Assembly: GCF_004362515.1 (NCBI RefSeq)
Contig: NZ_SNXU01000001.1
Span: 558,001-622,000, forward strand
Direction of reading: 5' to 3'
Length of the DNA stretch: 64,000 nt
DNA from: Actinokineospora alba
GTDB lineage: Bacteria; Actinomycetota; Actinomycetes; Mycobacteriales; Pseudonocardiaceae
Below, piece after piece: positions 42,586-52,659 of this stretch. Position numbers and translations under genes: made by a program. The notes below the pieces were generated by a model. It was not told the DNA's origin and did not search any database. It was given only the letters and a program-made list of their open reading frames with translations. Numbering within the stretch: position 1 is the first letter of the stretch; every line of letters starts with the position of its first letter.

Positions 42586-44202
42586 TCAGGTCCGGGCGGG
42601 CGCGGCGGCCCAGGTCGGCTCGTGCTCGGCCGCGTGCGCCTTGGCCCACCGGTAGTCGGGCTTGCCGCTGGGCAGGCGGCCGACCTCGTCGACGATCCAC
42701 AGGCTGCGCGGGGCCTTATAGCCGGCCAGCTCGTTGTGCATGTGGGCGCTGATCGCCTCGAAGTCCGGTTCGGCGCCCGGCCGGACCTGCACGACGGCGG
42801 CGACCCGCTGGCCCAGCCGGTCGTCGGGGACGCCGATGACCAGCGCGTCGAAGACGTCCGGGTACGCCTTGAGCGCGCCCTCGACCTCCTCGGGGAAGAC
42901 CTTCTCGCCCGCGGTGTTGACGCACATGTTGCCGCGGCCGAGCAGGGTGACCGTGTCGTCGTCCTCGAGCCGGGCGAAGTCGCCGGGCACGACGTAGCGC
43001 TTGCCGTCGATCTCGACGAAGATCGTCGCGCTCTTCTCAGGGTCCTTGTAGTAGCCGAGCGGGACGTGCCCACCGCGGGCGAGGCGGCCGGTCTCCCCTG
43101 GCTTGACCGGCTGGTTGTGCTCGTCGATGACCAGCACGTTCGGGCCTCGGCGCACCCGCGGACCGCCGGTGGAGGGCTCAGCGCCCTTGACGACCATGCC
43201 CATCCCGTTGAAGCCGGACTCCGAGGAGCCGATGGCGTCGGTGATCACCACGTTGGGCAGCGCCTCGATGTACTGCTGTTTGACCGACGCGGAGAACAGC
43301 GCGGCATGGCTGGAGATGGCGAGCAGCGAGGAGGCGTCGTAGTCGCCATCGTGGAAGGCCTCGATGACCGGGCGGGCCATGGCGTCGCCGACCAGGGTGA
43401 CGACCCGGACCTGGTGGCGGGCGATCGCCTTCCACACCTCGTGCGCGTCGAAGGTCGGGAGCAGCACCACGGTGTCGCCCGCGAACATCGCCGCGAGCGC
43501 GGCCCACTGCGCGGCGCCGTGGATCAGGGGCGCACACGCGAGCCGGGTCAGCCCGCCGGTCACCTGCCCTTGGCGGGACTGGGCGTACTCGTCGGGCAGG
43601 GGTTCACCGGAGAGGAAGTCGATGCCGCCGCCGAGGACGCGCCAGACGTCCTCCTGGCGCCACATCACGCCCTTGGGGCTGCCGGTGGTGCCGCCGGTGT
43701 AGAGGATGTACAGGTCGTCGGGGCTGCGCTCCTCGAAGTCCCGCTCGGTGTTGCGACCGTCCATCGCGGACTCGAGGGCCACGCCGGTGAAGTCGAGGTC
43801 GGTGTCGTCATCGATCACGACCACTGTTTTGAGCTTGGGCATGTCGGGCAGCACGGCCGCCACCCGCTCGGCGTAGCGGCGCTCGTGGACGAGGGCGACG
43901 AGGTCGGCGTTGTCGAACAGATATCGCAACTCGTTCTCGACATACCGGTAGTTGACGTTCACCGGCACGGCCCGGAGCTTGTAGACCGCCACCATGGTCT
44001 CGATCGCCTCGATCGAGTTGCGTGCGTAGAGCCCGACGTGCGAGCCCTTGCCGACACCTTGTTCGGCCAGGTAGTGGGCCAGTTGATTGGCCCGAGCGTC
44101 GAGTTCGGCGAAGGTCCTGGAGTGCTCGCCGCAGGCAACCGCGACCCGCTCCGGGAAGAGGTCCACCGCGTGCTCGAAAAGATCCGCGATTGTGAGCGCC
44201 AT
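42586..44202 (-). CDS. fadD19: Steroid-26-oate CoA ligase (FadD19-like)
   Basis: 538 residues from the ATG at 44202; the longer frame is rejected because it runs through the promoter into echA19. AMP-forming ligase motifs: ILYTGGTTGSPKGVMW (P-loop), the acceptor region around DAIGSSESG, GRLARGGHVPLGYY and the C-terminal LPSGKPDYRW Lys. FadD19 activates 3-oxocholest-4-en-26-oate and related acids, the entry into side-chain beta-oxidation, and is needed for C24-branched sterols. The divergent partner echA19 and the single KstR-type box match Rv3515c/Rv3516. Confidence 0.9.
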   Translation of the reverse strand: MALTIADLFEHAVDLFPERVAVACGEHSRTFAELDARANQLAHYLAEQGVGKGSHVGLYARNSIEAIETMVAVYKLRAVPVNVNYRYVENELRYLFDNADLVALVHERRYAERVAAVLPDMPKLKTVVVIDDDTDLDFTGVALESAMDGRNTERDFEERSPDDLYILYTGGTTGSPKGVMWRQEDVWRVLGGGIDFLSGEPLPDEYAQSRQGQVTGGLTRLACAPLIHGAAQWAALAAMFAGDTVVLLPTFDAHEVWKAIARHQVRVVTLVGDAMARPVIEAFHDGDYDASSLLAISSHAALFSASVKQQYIEALPNVVITDAIGSSESGFNGMGMVVKGAEPSTGGPRVRRGPNVLVIDEHNQPVKPGETGRLARGGHVPLGYYKDPEKSATIFVEIDGKRYVVPGDFARLEDDDTVTLLGRGNMCVNTAGEKVFPEEVEGALKAYPDVFDALVIGVPDDRLGQRVAAVVQVRPGAEPDFEAISAHMHNELAGYKAPRSLWIVDEVGRLPSGKPDYRWAKAHAAEHEPTWAAAPART

Positions 44203-44212
44203 GGGCTTAAAG

Positions 44213-44226
44213 TAGAACGTGTTATC
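44213..44226. promoter_or_regulatory. KstR-type operator in the fadD19/echA19 divergon
   Basis: TAGAACGTGTTATC lies 11 bp from the fadD19 start and 36 bp from the echA19 start. One box serves both directions. The left half is perfect; the right half departs from the consensus at two positions. Confidence 0.82.
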
Positions 44227-44261
44227 GTTCGTGACAATCCCCTGTCGCCAGGAGGTTTCGG

Positions 44262-45056
44262 ATGGACTCAGCGCAGCCGCACTGTCTGGTCGAACAACGA
44301 GGCCCGGTCCTGGTGGTGACGATGAACCGCCCACAGGCCCGGAACGCCTTGTCCGGCCCGATGATGGCGATCATGCGGGACGCCTGGGACCGGGTCGACA
44401 AGGACGATTCCGTCCGGGCCTGCATCCTCACCGGCGCGGGCGGCTCGTTCTGCGCGGGCGCCGACCTCAAGGCCATGACCAGCACCCACCCCGGCGATTC
44501 CTTCTCCTCGGGCGGCTGGGACCTGTCGGTCATCGAGCCCCTACTGAAGGGCCGCCGCCTCACGAAGCCCCTGATCGCGGCGGTCGAGGGACCGGCGATC
44601 GCAGGCGGGACCGAGATCCTTCAAGCCACGGACATCCGGATCGCCGGCGAAAGCGCGCGTTTCGGGGTCTCGGAAGCCCGGTGGGGCCTGTTCCCACTGG
44701 GCGGCTCAGCCGTGCGGCTACCTCGCCAAATCCCGTACACAGTGGCAGCGGACCTACTCCTCACCGGCAGACACCTCAAGGCGACCGAGGCACGGGACAT
44801 CGGGCTGATCGGGCATGTGGTCCCGGACGGCCAGGCCTTGGACAAGGCCCTGGAGATCGCGGGCCTGATCGCGGCGAACGGGCCTTTGGCGGTTCAGGCG
44901 ATCTTGCGGACGATGCGGGAGACCGAGGGGATGCCGGAGAACGAGGCGTTCAAGGTCGACGCACGGTTGGGGGTGGAGGTCTTCCTCAGCCAGGACGCGA
45001 AGGAAGGCCCCACAGCCTTCGCGGAGAAACGCACCCCCAACTTCCAGGGCCATTGA
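44262..45056 (+). CDS. echA19: Steroid enoyl-CoA hydratase (EchA19-like)
   Basis: 264 residues; GGAGG lies 7 nt before the ATG. Crotonase fold: oxyanion-hole segment GSFCAGADLKAM, and AVEGPAIAGGTEIL then ESARFGVSEARWGLFPLGGS, which holds the catalytic Glu. EchA19 hydrates the enoyl-CoA formed on the steroid side chain after FadE26-FadE27. The KstR-type box and divergent fadD19 support the call. It is followed by a strong hairpin. Confidence 0.92.
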   Translation: MDSAQPHCLVEQRGPVLVVTMNRPQARNALSGPMMAIMRDAWDRVDKDDSVRACILTGAGGSFCAGADLKAMTSTHPGDSFSSGGWDLSVIEPLLKGRRLTKPLIAAVEGPAIAGGTEILQATDIRIAGESARFGVSEARWGLFPLGGSAVRLPRQIPYTVAADLLLTGRHLKATEARDIGLIGHVVPDGQALDKALEIAGLIAANGPLAVQAILRTMRETEGMPENEAFKVDARLGVEVFLSQDAKEGPTAFAEKRTPNFQGH

Positions 45057-45060
45057 CGCG

Positions 45061-45092
45061 GGTCGCCCACCCGGGGGGCCGGGTGGGCGACC
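45061..45092. terminator. Bidirectional hairpin between echA19 and the protease gene
   Basis: A perfect 14-bp stem (GGTCGCCCACCCGG with its complement) closed by a GGGG loop, 4 bp after the echA19 stop and 13 bp before the end of the convergent protease gene. There is no T-run, as is common for high-GC terminators. Confidence 0.8.
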
Positions 45093-45105
45093 GACGGTCA
45101 TTCGC

Positions 45106-46695
45106 CTAGAACTGAAGGCTCCAGGCGTCGATGTAGCCGGTGTCGTACCGGGCCACGTCCTGGACCTTGAGCTTCCACGTGCCGTTGGCGACCTCGGTCG
45201 ACGCGTTCACCGTGTACGTGGTGATCACGTTGTCGGCCGAGTCGTTGCCCGAGGAGTTCTTCAACCGGTACGCCGTGCCATCCGGGGCCACCAGGTCGAT
45301 GACCAGGTCACCGCGCCAGGTGTGCTTGATGTCGACGTTCACCTTCAGCGTCGACGGAGCGTTGCCCGCCTGGCCCGTCACGGTGACGTCGCTGGTGATC
45401 GCGGCGCCCGCGTCCGGGATGTTGACGTTGTTGGTGTTCTCGAACTTGCCACCCGTGGGCGGCGGGTCGGTGCCGCCGCCGTTGTCGATGAGGTCCTTGA
45501 CCTCCGGGTAGATCAGTTCGATCCGGGTGCCCTCGTTGAGGCAGCCGCCCAGGTGGTGCAGGGCGATCACCTTGTGCGAGGACGCCGCGAGCACCGGGGA
45601 ACCTGATGATCCGCCGGTGGTGTCGCAGTAGTAACCCATGTTGATCGAGTCACTGCGGGGGTTGTCGACGTCGCAGGTGGCGCCGCCCTGGGTGTCCTCG
45701 TAGACGGACAGCTCGTTCGGGTCGCCGCTGCCGTGGCCGGTGATGTAGATGCGCTCGTTCTGCACGGGCGCGCGGACGTCGAGCAGCAGGTATCCGAAGG
45801 ACTCGATGCTGGCGAAGTTGTTCACCGAGAACAGGGTGTAGTCCAGGCTGGCACTGGTCTTCAAGAACTGCGCGCCCGTCACCTTGACCGCGGGCTTCGG
45901 GTTGTTGCCCCCGCAAGTCGCGCAGGCGTAGTCGAACCAGATCTCCATGGAAGCCATTTCGGTGGCGCTGGCGATGCAGTGGTTGTTGGTGAACAACCGG
46001 TTCGTCGAACCGACACGCCACGCGGTGCAGTGGGAAGCACCGTTCTTCAGGATCTTCGCCACCGAGCGGGACTTCGCGTACTCGGTGGGGTGGCTCTGCT
46101 GGTAGCAGACGGCGTCCTTGCGGGCGTCCGTGCCGCACACCGACAGGATCCCGGAGTCATGCTGCGCCTGCTCCTCATCGGTGAAGCCGCGGGTGAACTT
46201 GTCGACCACCAGTCCGGTGTCCGAAGTGGACGGCTTGCCGCCCGCCCGGTGCAGCGTCACCACAGCGGTGTCGCCGGTAATCGACAACGCCCAGAAACCG
46301 TCGCCTTGCTTGGTGTAGAGCGAGTCGGTGGCGGCGGCCTCGGCCCTCGTCGGGTCGCCGCTGTAGGTGTGGACCTCGGTGCCCGCCGGGTTGGCGACGG
46401 TCACCCGGTCGCCGTCGGCCAACGCGAGTGACGCGAAGTGCACCTTGATGTAGGCCGAACCCGGCTTGCTGATCACCTGCCGCGCGGAGCGCGCGGCGTA
46501 GCCGATGCGAATGTCGGCCGCGTGTTCCTCGCCGACCTGCTGAACCTGCTGGACGCCCTCAGTCACAGCGGGTCGCACGTCGTCCGGTGCGGCCACGGCC
46601 GAACCGCTGGTTCCCAGGACGGAACCGGCGGCCAGTGCCATGGCCAAGGTCAAGAACAAGCGCTTTCGCCTGTCGGATTTCGGTTGGAGTGTCAT
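45106..46695 (-). CDS. Secreted trypsin-like serine protease with P-domain
   Basis: 529 residues. Signal peptide with a basic start and hydrophobic LFLTLAMALAAGSVLG, cut near AVAAPDD. A propeptide-like region runs to about 190. The trypsin-type domain has the catalytic His in FTNNHCIA, Asp in SASLDYTLFSV and Ser in TTGGSSGSPVLAA. Cys pairs (SVCGTDARKDAVCYQ, YACATCGG) suggest disulfides. A C-terminal proprotein-convertase P-domain follows (about 425-529: SDVTVTGQAGNAPSTLKVNVDIKHTWRGDL). It acts outside the cell on protein. It has no obvious link to steroids. A 20-bp palindrome lies upstream. Confidence 0.9.
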   Translation of the reverse strand: MTLQPKSDRRKRLFLTLAMALAAGSVLGTSGSAVAAPDDVRPAVTEGVQQVQQVGEEHAADIRIGYAARSARQVISKPGSAYIKVHFASLALADGDRVTVANPAGTEVHTYSGDPTRAEAAATDSLYTKQGDGFWALSITGDTAVVTLHRAGGKPSTSDTGLVVDKFTRGFTDEEQAQHDSGILSVCGTDARKDAVCYQQSHPTEYAKSRSVAKILKNGASHCTAWRVGSTNRLFTNNHCIASATEMASMEIWFDYACATCGGNNPKPAVKVTGAQFLKTSASLDYTLFSVNNFASIESFGYLLLDVRAPVQNERIYITGHGSGDPNELSVYEDTQGGATCDVDNPRSDSINMGYYCDTTGGSSGSPVLAASSHKVIALHHLGGCLNEGTRIELIYPEVKDLIDNGGGTDPPPTGGKFENTNNVNIPDAGAAITSDVTVTGQAGNAPSTLKVNVDIKHTWRGDLVIDLVAPDGTAYRLKNSSGNDSADNVITTYTVNASTEVANGTWKLKVQDVARYDTGYIDAWSLQF

Positions 46696-46713
46696 CGCAG
46701 GGGAAACTCCTCT

Positions 46714-46733
46714 CGTGTCGCGATCGCGACACG
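46714..46733. promoter_or_regulatory. 20-bp perfect palindrome upstream of the protease gene
   Basis: CGTGTCGCGATCGCGACACG has no spacer and no mismatch. It lies 18 bp before the protease ATG. With no central loop it fits a dimeric regulator site rather than an RNA hairpin. It is unlike the KstR-type boxes around it. Confidence 0.6.
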
Positions 46734-46797
46734 AAAAGGTTTACCGCCAAGGAACCGGGACGAACACCCCCATTCCGCCGTTGCCATTCCCAGTAGC

Positions 46798-48348
46798 TCA
46801 GATCACGGACTCATGACCGGCCCAGTAGGGGTCACGGAGCCGCCGCTTGTAGAGCTTTCCGTTGGGATCTCGGGGAAGTTCGGCGAGATAATCGATCGTG
46901 CGGGGCAATTTGAACTTCGCAAGTCGAGCCGCGGCGAAGGCGAGGATGTCCTCGGTGAGCTCATCGGACCCGCTCACACCGTCGACCGGCTGGACCACCG
47001 CCTTGATCTCCTCACCCCAGTCCGGGTGCGGGATGCCGAAGACGGCGACGTCGGCGACCTCGGGGTGACACGAGATCTCGCCCTCGATCTCCGCCGGGTA
47101 CACGTTGACGCCACCGGTGATGATCAGGTCACTCTTGCGGTCGCACAAGAACAGATAGCCGTCCTCATCGAGATAACCGATATCCCCCAGGGTGAACATC
47201 TCCCCGATCCGCGCCGCCCGCGTCTTGGCCGCGTCGCCGTGGTACTCGAAAGTCGAGGTGCCCATTCGCATATAGACGAGCCCGGGCGTGCCGGTCGGTG
47301 CCTCGACACCGTCGTCGTCGAAGATCTTCACGATCGATCCGGGCCACGGCAGACCCACGGATCCGGGTTTGCGCAGCCATTCCTCAGCCATGATGGTCGT
47401 GCCGCCGCCCTCGGTCGCGGCGTAGTACTCGACCACGACCGGCCCCCACCAGTCGAGCATCCGCCGTTTGACCTCGACCGGACACGGTGCGGCGCCATGG
47501 ATCATCACCCGCAGCGACGAGAGGTCGTATTTCGACCGGACGTCGTCCGGGAGTGCGAGCAGCCGGTGGAACTGGGTGGGAACCATGTGGCTGTGCGTCA
47601 CCCGGTACCGCTCGATCAGCCGCAGCATCTCCTCGGGCTCCCAGCGGTCCATCAGCACCACGGAGTGTCCCAATTGGAGGGAGGTGACCACGAAGTTGAT
47701 GACCGCCGTGTGATACAGCGGCGACCCGCACAGGTGCACGTGGTGATGGAAGGGTTTGAGCCCGAAGATGCCGAAGAACCACGACGCCGCGGGCGGCACG
47801 TCGTCCGGGTCGGTCCCGGAGAGCGGCCGGCGGACGCCTTTCGGCCTGCCGGTCGTGCCCGAGGTGTAGAGCATGGGCGAGCCCTGGGTGCGGACGTCCG
47901 GGCGGCCTGCGGGTTCGTCTGCGCCGAGCTGGTCCAGCGGCCGGAATCCGGCGACCTCGCCCACCGCGAACCGCGCCTGCGCGGGAAGCCCACTCCGCGC
48001 GGCGGCGTCCGCGGCGGTCTCGCCGAACCGGGCGTCGGCGATGAACGCCTTCGCGCCGCTGTCGTCGATCAGGTACGCCACTTCGGCGCCCACCAGGTGC
48101 CAGTTCGCCATGACGACGTACAGCCCCGTCTGCATGGCGGCGAAGTACACCGCAAGCAGGTCGGCGCCGTTGGGCAGCATCAGGACCACACTGTCGCCCG
48201 GGCGCAGGCCCATGGCCTGCAGCCCTCTGCCGTAGCGGTCGGCAGCGGCGGTCAGTTCGCCGTAGGTGACCTCGCGGCCGTCCGGGCAGACGACCGCGAG
48301 ACCGTCGGGGGTGTCGCTGGCGATGTTCCACAGACCGATCGAGCGCAT
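46798..48348 (-). CDS. fadD17: Steroid-cluster acyl-CoA ligase (FadD17-like)
   Basis: 516 residues. AMP-forming motifs: MLYTSGTTGRPKGVRRP, YYAATEGGGTTIM, LGDIGYLDEDGYLFLCDRKSDLIITGGVNVYPAEIE, and the final Lys in RDPNGKLYKRRL. The style is that of bile-acid/steroid CoA ligases, and FadD17 activates steroid acids with short side chains; other FadD members cannot be ruled out. A KstR-type box 10 bp upstream overlaps the stop codon of the preceding F420-type gene, so it has its own promoter. Confidence 0.82.
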   Translation of the reverse strand: MRSIGLWNIASDTPDGLAVVCPDGREVTYGELTAAADRYGRGLQAMGLRPGDSVVLMLPNGADLLAVYFAAMQTGLYVVMANWHLVGAEVAYLIDDSGAKAFIADARFGETAADAAARSGLPAQARFAVGEVAGFRPLDQLGADEPAGRPDVRTQGSPMLYTSGTTGRPKGVRRPLSGTDPDDVPPAASWFFGIFGLKPFHHHVHLCGSPLYHTAVINFVVTSLQLGHSVVLMDRWEPEEMLRLIERYRVTHSHMVPTQFHRLLALPDDVRSKYDLSSLRVMIHGAAPCPVEVKRRMLDWWGPVVVEYYAATEGGGTTIMAEEWLRKPGSVGLPWPGSIVKIFDDDGVEAPTGTPGLVYMRMGTSTFEYHGDAAKTRAARIGEMFTLGDIGYLDEDGYLFLCDRKSDLIITGGVNVYPAEIEGEISCHPEVADVAVFGIPHPDWGEEIKAVVQPVDGVSGSDELTEDILAFAAARLAKFKLPRTIDYLAELPRDPNGKLYKRRLRDPYWAGHESVI

Positions 48349-48358
48349 CCACCCAATC

Positions 48359-48372
48359 TAGAACGTGTTTCA
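48359..48372. promoter_or_regulatory. KstR-type operator upstream of the fadD17-like gene
   Basis: TAGAACGTGTTTCA, two mismatches from the full palindrome. Its last three bases are the TGA of the upstream gene on the minus strand. Confidence 0.85.
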
Positions 48373-49407
48373 ACCGGCGACAAGGCTCGCGAGAGCCTCA
48401 ATCTCGGCCGTCGACCCGCAGCCGACGACGAGCATCGTCACGCCCGCCTTCTCCCACTGGCCGATCCGGGTGCGAACGTCCTCCGCGGTCCCGATGATCG
48501 CGATGTCGTCGACCAGTTCGTCCGGGATGGCGGCGGCGGCCTCGTCGCGGCGGCCCGCACGGAACCGCTCACCGACCTCGTCGACCACGGCGTCGTAGCC
48601 CATACGCCGGAACAGCGTGGCGTGGAAGTTGAGCTCGGGCGCGCCCATGCCGCCGAGGTAGAGCGCGAGGATCGGTTTGATACCCGCGTAGGCGGCGGCC
48701 GGGTCGTCGGTGACGATCACCTGGGCGCCCGCCGCCACCTCGAAGTCCGCCCTGGAACGCCGAGCGCCGGGAGTCGCGAACCCCTCGTCGAGCCAGGAGT
48801 TGTACTGGTCGGCCATGCGCAGCGAGAAGTACACCGCGAGCCAGCCGTCGGCGATCTCGGCGGCGAGCGCGACGTTCTTCGGCCCTTCGGCGCCGAGCCA
48901 GATGGGGAGGTCAGCCCTCAGCGGATGCGTGATGGGGCGCAACGGCTTGCCGAGGCCGGTGGCGCCTTCGGCGGTGTAGGGCAGTGGGTAGTGCGGGCCG
49001 TCGGCGACCACCGGAGCCTCACGGGCGAGGACCTGGCGGATGATGTCGACGTACTCGCGGGTGCGGGCGAGCGGACGGGCGAACGGCTGGCCGTACCAGC
49101 CCTCGACCACCTGCGGCCCGGACACGCCGAGACCGAGGATGGCCCGGCCGCCGCTGAGGTGGTCCAGGGTGAGGGCGTGCATGGCGCACGACGTCGGTGT
49201 GCGCGCCGAGAGTTGGGCGACCGACGTGCCCAGCCGGACGCGGCTGGTCGACGAGCCCCACCAGGCCAGCGGGGTGAACGCGTCCGAGCCCCACGATTCG
49301 GCGGCGAACACCGCGTCGAAACCGTGTTCGTCCGCGGCGGCCACGAGCTCACCCGCGTTGCCGGGCGGCTGCGCGCCCCAGTAGCCGAGCTGAAGTCCGA
49401 GCTTCAT
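48370..49407 (-). CDS. LLM-class (probable F420-dependent) oxidoreductase
   Basis: 345 residues, luciferase-like TIM barrel. Features: MKLGLQLGYWG at the first strand, AESWGSDAFTPLAWW, RVRLGTSVAQLSARTPTSCAMHALTLDHLSGGRAILGLGVSGPQVVEG, and ADGWLAVYF. The arrangement next to a DUF35 gene and two thiolase-like genes copies Rv3520c-Rv3523 of M. tuberculosis, whose LLM protein has an unproven steroid role. F420 rather than FMN use is inferred from that family. The divergent KstR-type box 26 bp upstream controls it. Confidence 0.9.
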   Translation of the reverse strand: MKLGLQLGYWGAQPPGNAGELVAAADEHGFDAVFAAESWGSDAFTPLAWWGSSTSRVRLGTSVAQLSARTPTSCAMHALTLDHLSGGRAILGLGVSGPQVVEGWYGQPFARPLARTREYVDIIRQVLAREAPVVADGPHYPLPYTAEGATGLGKPLRPITHPLRADLPIWLGAEGPKNVALAAEIADGWLAVYFSLRMADQYNSWLDEGFATPGARRSRADFEVAAGAQVIVTDDPAAAYAGIKPILALYLGGMGAPELNFHATLFRRMGYDAVVDEVGERFRAGRRDEAAAAIPDELVDDIAIIGTAEDVRTRIGQWEKAGVTMLVVGCGSTAEIEALASLVAG

Positions 49408-49432
49408 CCTGGCACCTCCTTGCGCGCAATCT

Positions 49433-49446
49433 TAGAACGTGTTCCA
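49433..49446. promoter_or_regulatory. KstR-type operator in the LLM/DUF35-ltp divergon
   Basis: TAGAACGTGTTCCA, one mismatch from the palindrome. It is 26 bp from the LLM start and 6 bp from the ATG of the DUF35 gene, so the plus-strand mRNA is probably leaderless or starts inside the box. Confidence 0.88.
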
Positions 49447-49451
49447 CTCGA

Positions 49452-50405
49452 ATGGTGACGGTGCCACTGAGCGCCCCGCTGCGTGTGGGGTTCGACTACA
49501 CCCGGTCTCTCGGGCCGGTGCTGGGCCACTTCATGACCGAACTCCGCTCCCGGCGGATCGTGGGCGTTCGCGGTTCGGACGGCCGGGTGCACGTCCCCCC
49601 GGTCGAGTACGACCCGGTCACGGCCGCGCCGCTGGGCGAGTTCGTCGAGGTGGCGGCCGAGGGAACGGTGGTGACGTGGTCTTGGATGCCGAAACCACTT
49701 GCGGGACAACCCTTCGACCGACCGTTCGCCTGGGCGATGGTGCGCTTGGACGGCGCGGACACACCCTTGCTGCACGCCGTCGACGTGCCCGACTCTTCGG
49801 CGATGTCGACCGGCATGCGCGTGCGCGTCCGCTGGACGGCGGAGCCGGTCGGCGGAATCACGGATATAGCATGCTTCGAGCCTATCTCGAACCCGACGAC
49901 AGATCTGCCGCCCGTCATAGCCGCGGATGTCTCGATGGTGACGACACCCATTCACCTCGACGTCGTGCACTCCGTCTCCCCTGAGGAAAGCAAATACCTG
50001 CGTGCGCTCGCCCACGGGAAGCTGCTCGGCCAGCGGTGCCCCAAGTGCCACAAGGTCTACATCCCCCCACGCGGCGCCTGCCCCGTCGACGGGGTGCCCA
50101 CCACCGACGAGGTCGAGCTGCCCGATATCGGGACCGTGACAACGTTCTGCGTGGTCAACGTGCCGTTCCTGGGCCAGCGGATCAAACCGCCCTACGTCGC
50201 CGCCTACGTGCTGCTCGACGGCGCCGACATCGCGTTTCTGCACCTCGTCCTCGGCTGTGCGGCCGACGAGGTGCGGATGGGCATGCGGGTGCGCGCGGTA
50301 TGGAAACCGCCCGAGGACTGGGGAACGACGTTGGAGAACATCGACCACTTCGCGCCGACCGGTGAGCCGGACGCGGCCTACGAGACCTACGAGGGCCACC
50401 TATGA
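49452..50405 (+). CDS. DUF35/OB-fold protein, two copies of the fold
   Basis: 317 residues. It contains two OB-fold DUF35 units (about 25-145 and 175-300). The second has a rubredoxin-like zinc ribbon (QRCPKCHKVYIPPRGACP); the first has lost its Cys residues. DUF35 proteins bind thiolase-fold partners and hold the acyl-CoA in steroid aldolases such as ChsH2-Ltp2. The next two genes are Ltp4 and Ltp3, so a complex is likely. It matches Rv3521. Confidence 0.88.
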   Translation: MVTVPLSAPLRVGFDYTRSLGPVLGHFMTELRSRRIVGVRGSDGRVHVPPVEYDPVTAAPLGEFVEVAAEGTVVTWSWMPKPLAGQPFDRPFAWAMVRLDGADTPLLHAVDVPDSSAMSTGMRVRVRWTAEPVGGITDIACFEPISNPTTDLPPVIAADVSMVTTPIHLDVVHSVSPEESKYLRALAHGKLLGQRCPKCHKVYIPPRGACPVDGVPTTDEVELPDIGTVTTFCVVNVPFLGQRIKPPYVAAYVLLDGADIAFLHLVLGCAADEVRMGMRVRAVWKPPEDWGTTLENIDHFAPTGEPDAAYETYEGHL

Positions 50406-51414
50406 GCACCGAGGTGGCCGTCGTCGGCTTCGCCCAAGCCCCCCATGTCCGCGCCACCGAGGGCACGACCAACGGCGTGGAGATGCTCGTGCCGGTGTTC
50501 GCCGAGCTGTTCGCCGAGACCGGGATGACCAAGGAGGACATCGGCTTCTGGTGTTCCGGGTCGTCGGATTACCTTGCCGCGCGGGCGTTCTCGTTCATCG
50601 CCGCGGTCGACGCGATCGGGGCGATCCCGCCGATCAACGAGTCGCACGTCGAGATGGACGGCGCCTGGGCGCTGTACGAGGCGTGGCTGAAGATCCGGAC
50701 CGGGGAGGTGGACACGGCCCTGGTGTACGGGTTCGGCAAGTCGTCGGCGGGAGACCTGCGCCGCACCTTGGCTTTGCAGCTCGACCCGTACACGGTCGCT
50801 CCACTGTGGCCGGACTCGGTCAGCGTCGCCGCCCTGCAGGCCCGTCTCGGGATCGACGCCGGGCTGTGGTCGGAGCTGGCGATGGCCGAGGTCGCCGCGC
50901 GGGCAGGCGGCGGTGACGCGGTCGACCTGCTGGGTCAGCCCTACATCGCCGACCCGTTGCGCCGACACGACTGCGCGCCGATCACCGATGGCGCGTCCGC
51001 CGTCATCCTGGCCTCCGGCGACCGGGCCCGCGAGCTGCGGGAACGACCGGCCTGGATCACCGGCATCGAACACCGGATCGACTCCGGCAGCCTCGGCGCC
51101 CGTGACCTCACCACCTCACCGTCCACTGTGGCCTCCGCCAGAGCCGCGGGAGTCGACGGTGTCGAGGCGGCGGAGCTGCACGCGCCGTTCACCCACCAGG
51201 AGATCCTGCTGCGCCAGGCGATCGGGCTCGACGACACCGTGTCGGTCAACCCGTCCGGCGGGCCGCTCGCGGGCAACCCGATGTTCGCCGCGGGCCTGTC
51301 CCGCATCGGCGAAGCGGCCCGGCTGGTGTTCGACGGGCTGTACGGCCGGGTCCTCGCCCACGCGACCAGCGGCCCCGCCCTGCAACAGAACCTTGTCTGC
51401 GTCATGGAGGCCCG

Positions 51415-51418
<4 letters not shown>
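50402..51418 (+). CDS. ltp4: Thiolase-like steroid protein (Ltp4)
   Basis: 338 residues; ATGA overlap with the DUF35 gene. Thiolase fold with VSVNPSGGPLAGNPMFAAGLSRIGEAA near the C-terminus and ELHAPFTHQEILL. The nucleophilic Cys of true thiolases is not seen in its normal place, so it is an SCP-x/aldolase-like member. In Rhodococcus, Ltp3 and Ltp4 are required for C24-branched sterol side chains (sitosterol, campesterol). Probably a subunit with Ltp3 and the DUF35 protein. Confidence 0.88.
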
Positions 51419-52563
<1,145 letters not shown>

Positions 52564-52566
52564 CCG

Positions 52567-52639
52567 CGCGAGTCCCCAGTTCCCGACGATGAGTTCTCAT
52601 GTGAAGTGAGAAGTCATCGTCGGGAACTGGGGACTCGCG
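52567..52639. repeat. 33-bp-arm palindrome between ltp3 and cyp125
   Basis: The left arm 52567-52599 is complementary to 52607-52639 over 33 bp with one mismatch; the loop is 7 nt. It sits between two convergent genes, 4 bp after the ltp3 stop and 20 bp from the cyp125 end. It is longer than a normal terminator. It may be a bidirectional terminator, a processed RNA element or an inserted repeat. Confidence 0.85.
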
Positions 52640-52659
52640 TTGTTACGGCTTCGGCTGGG

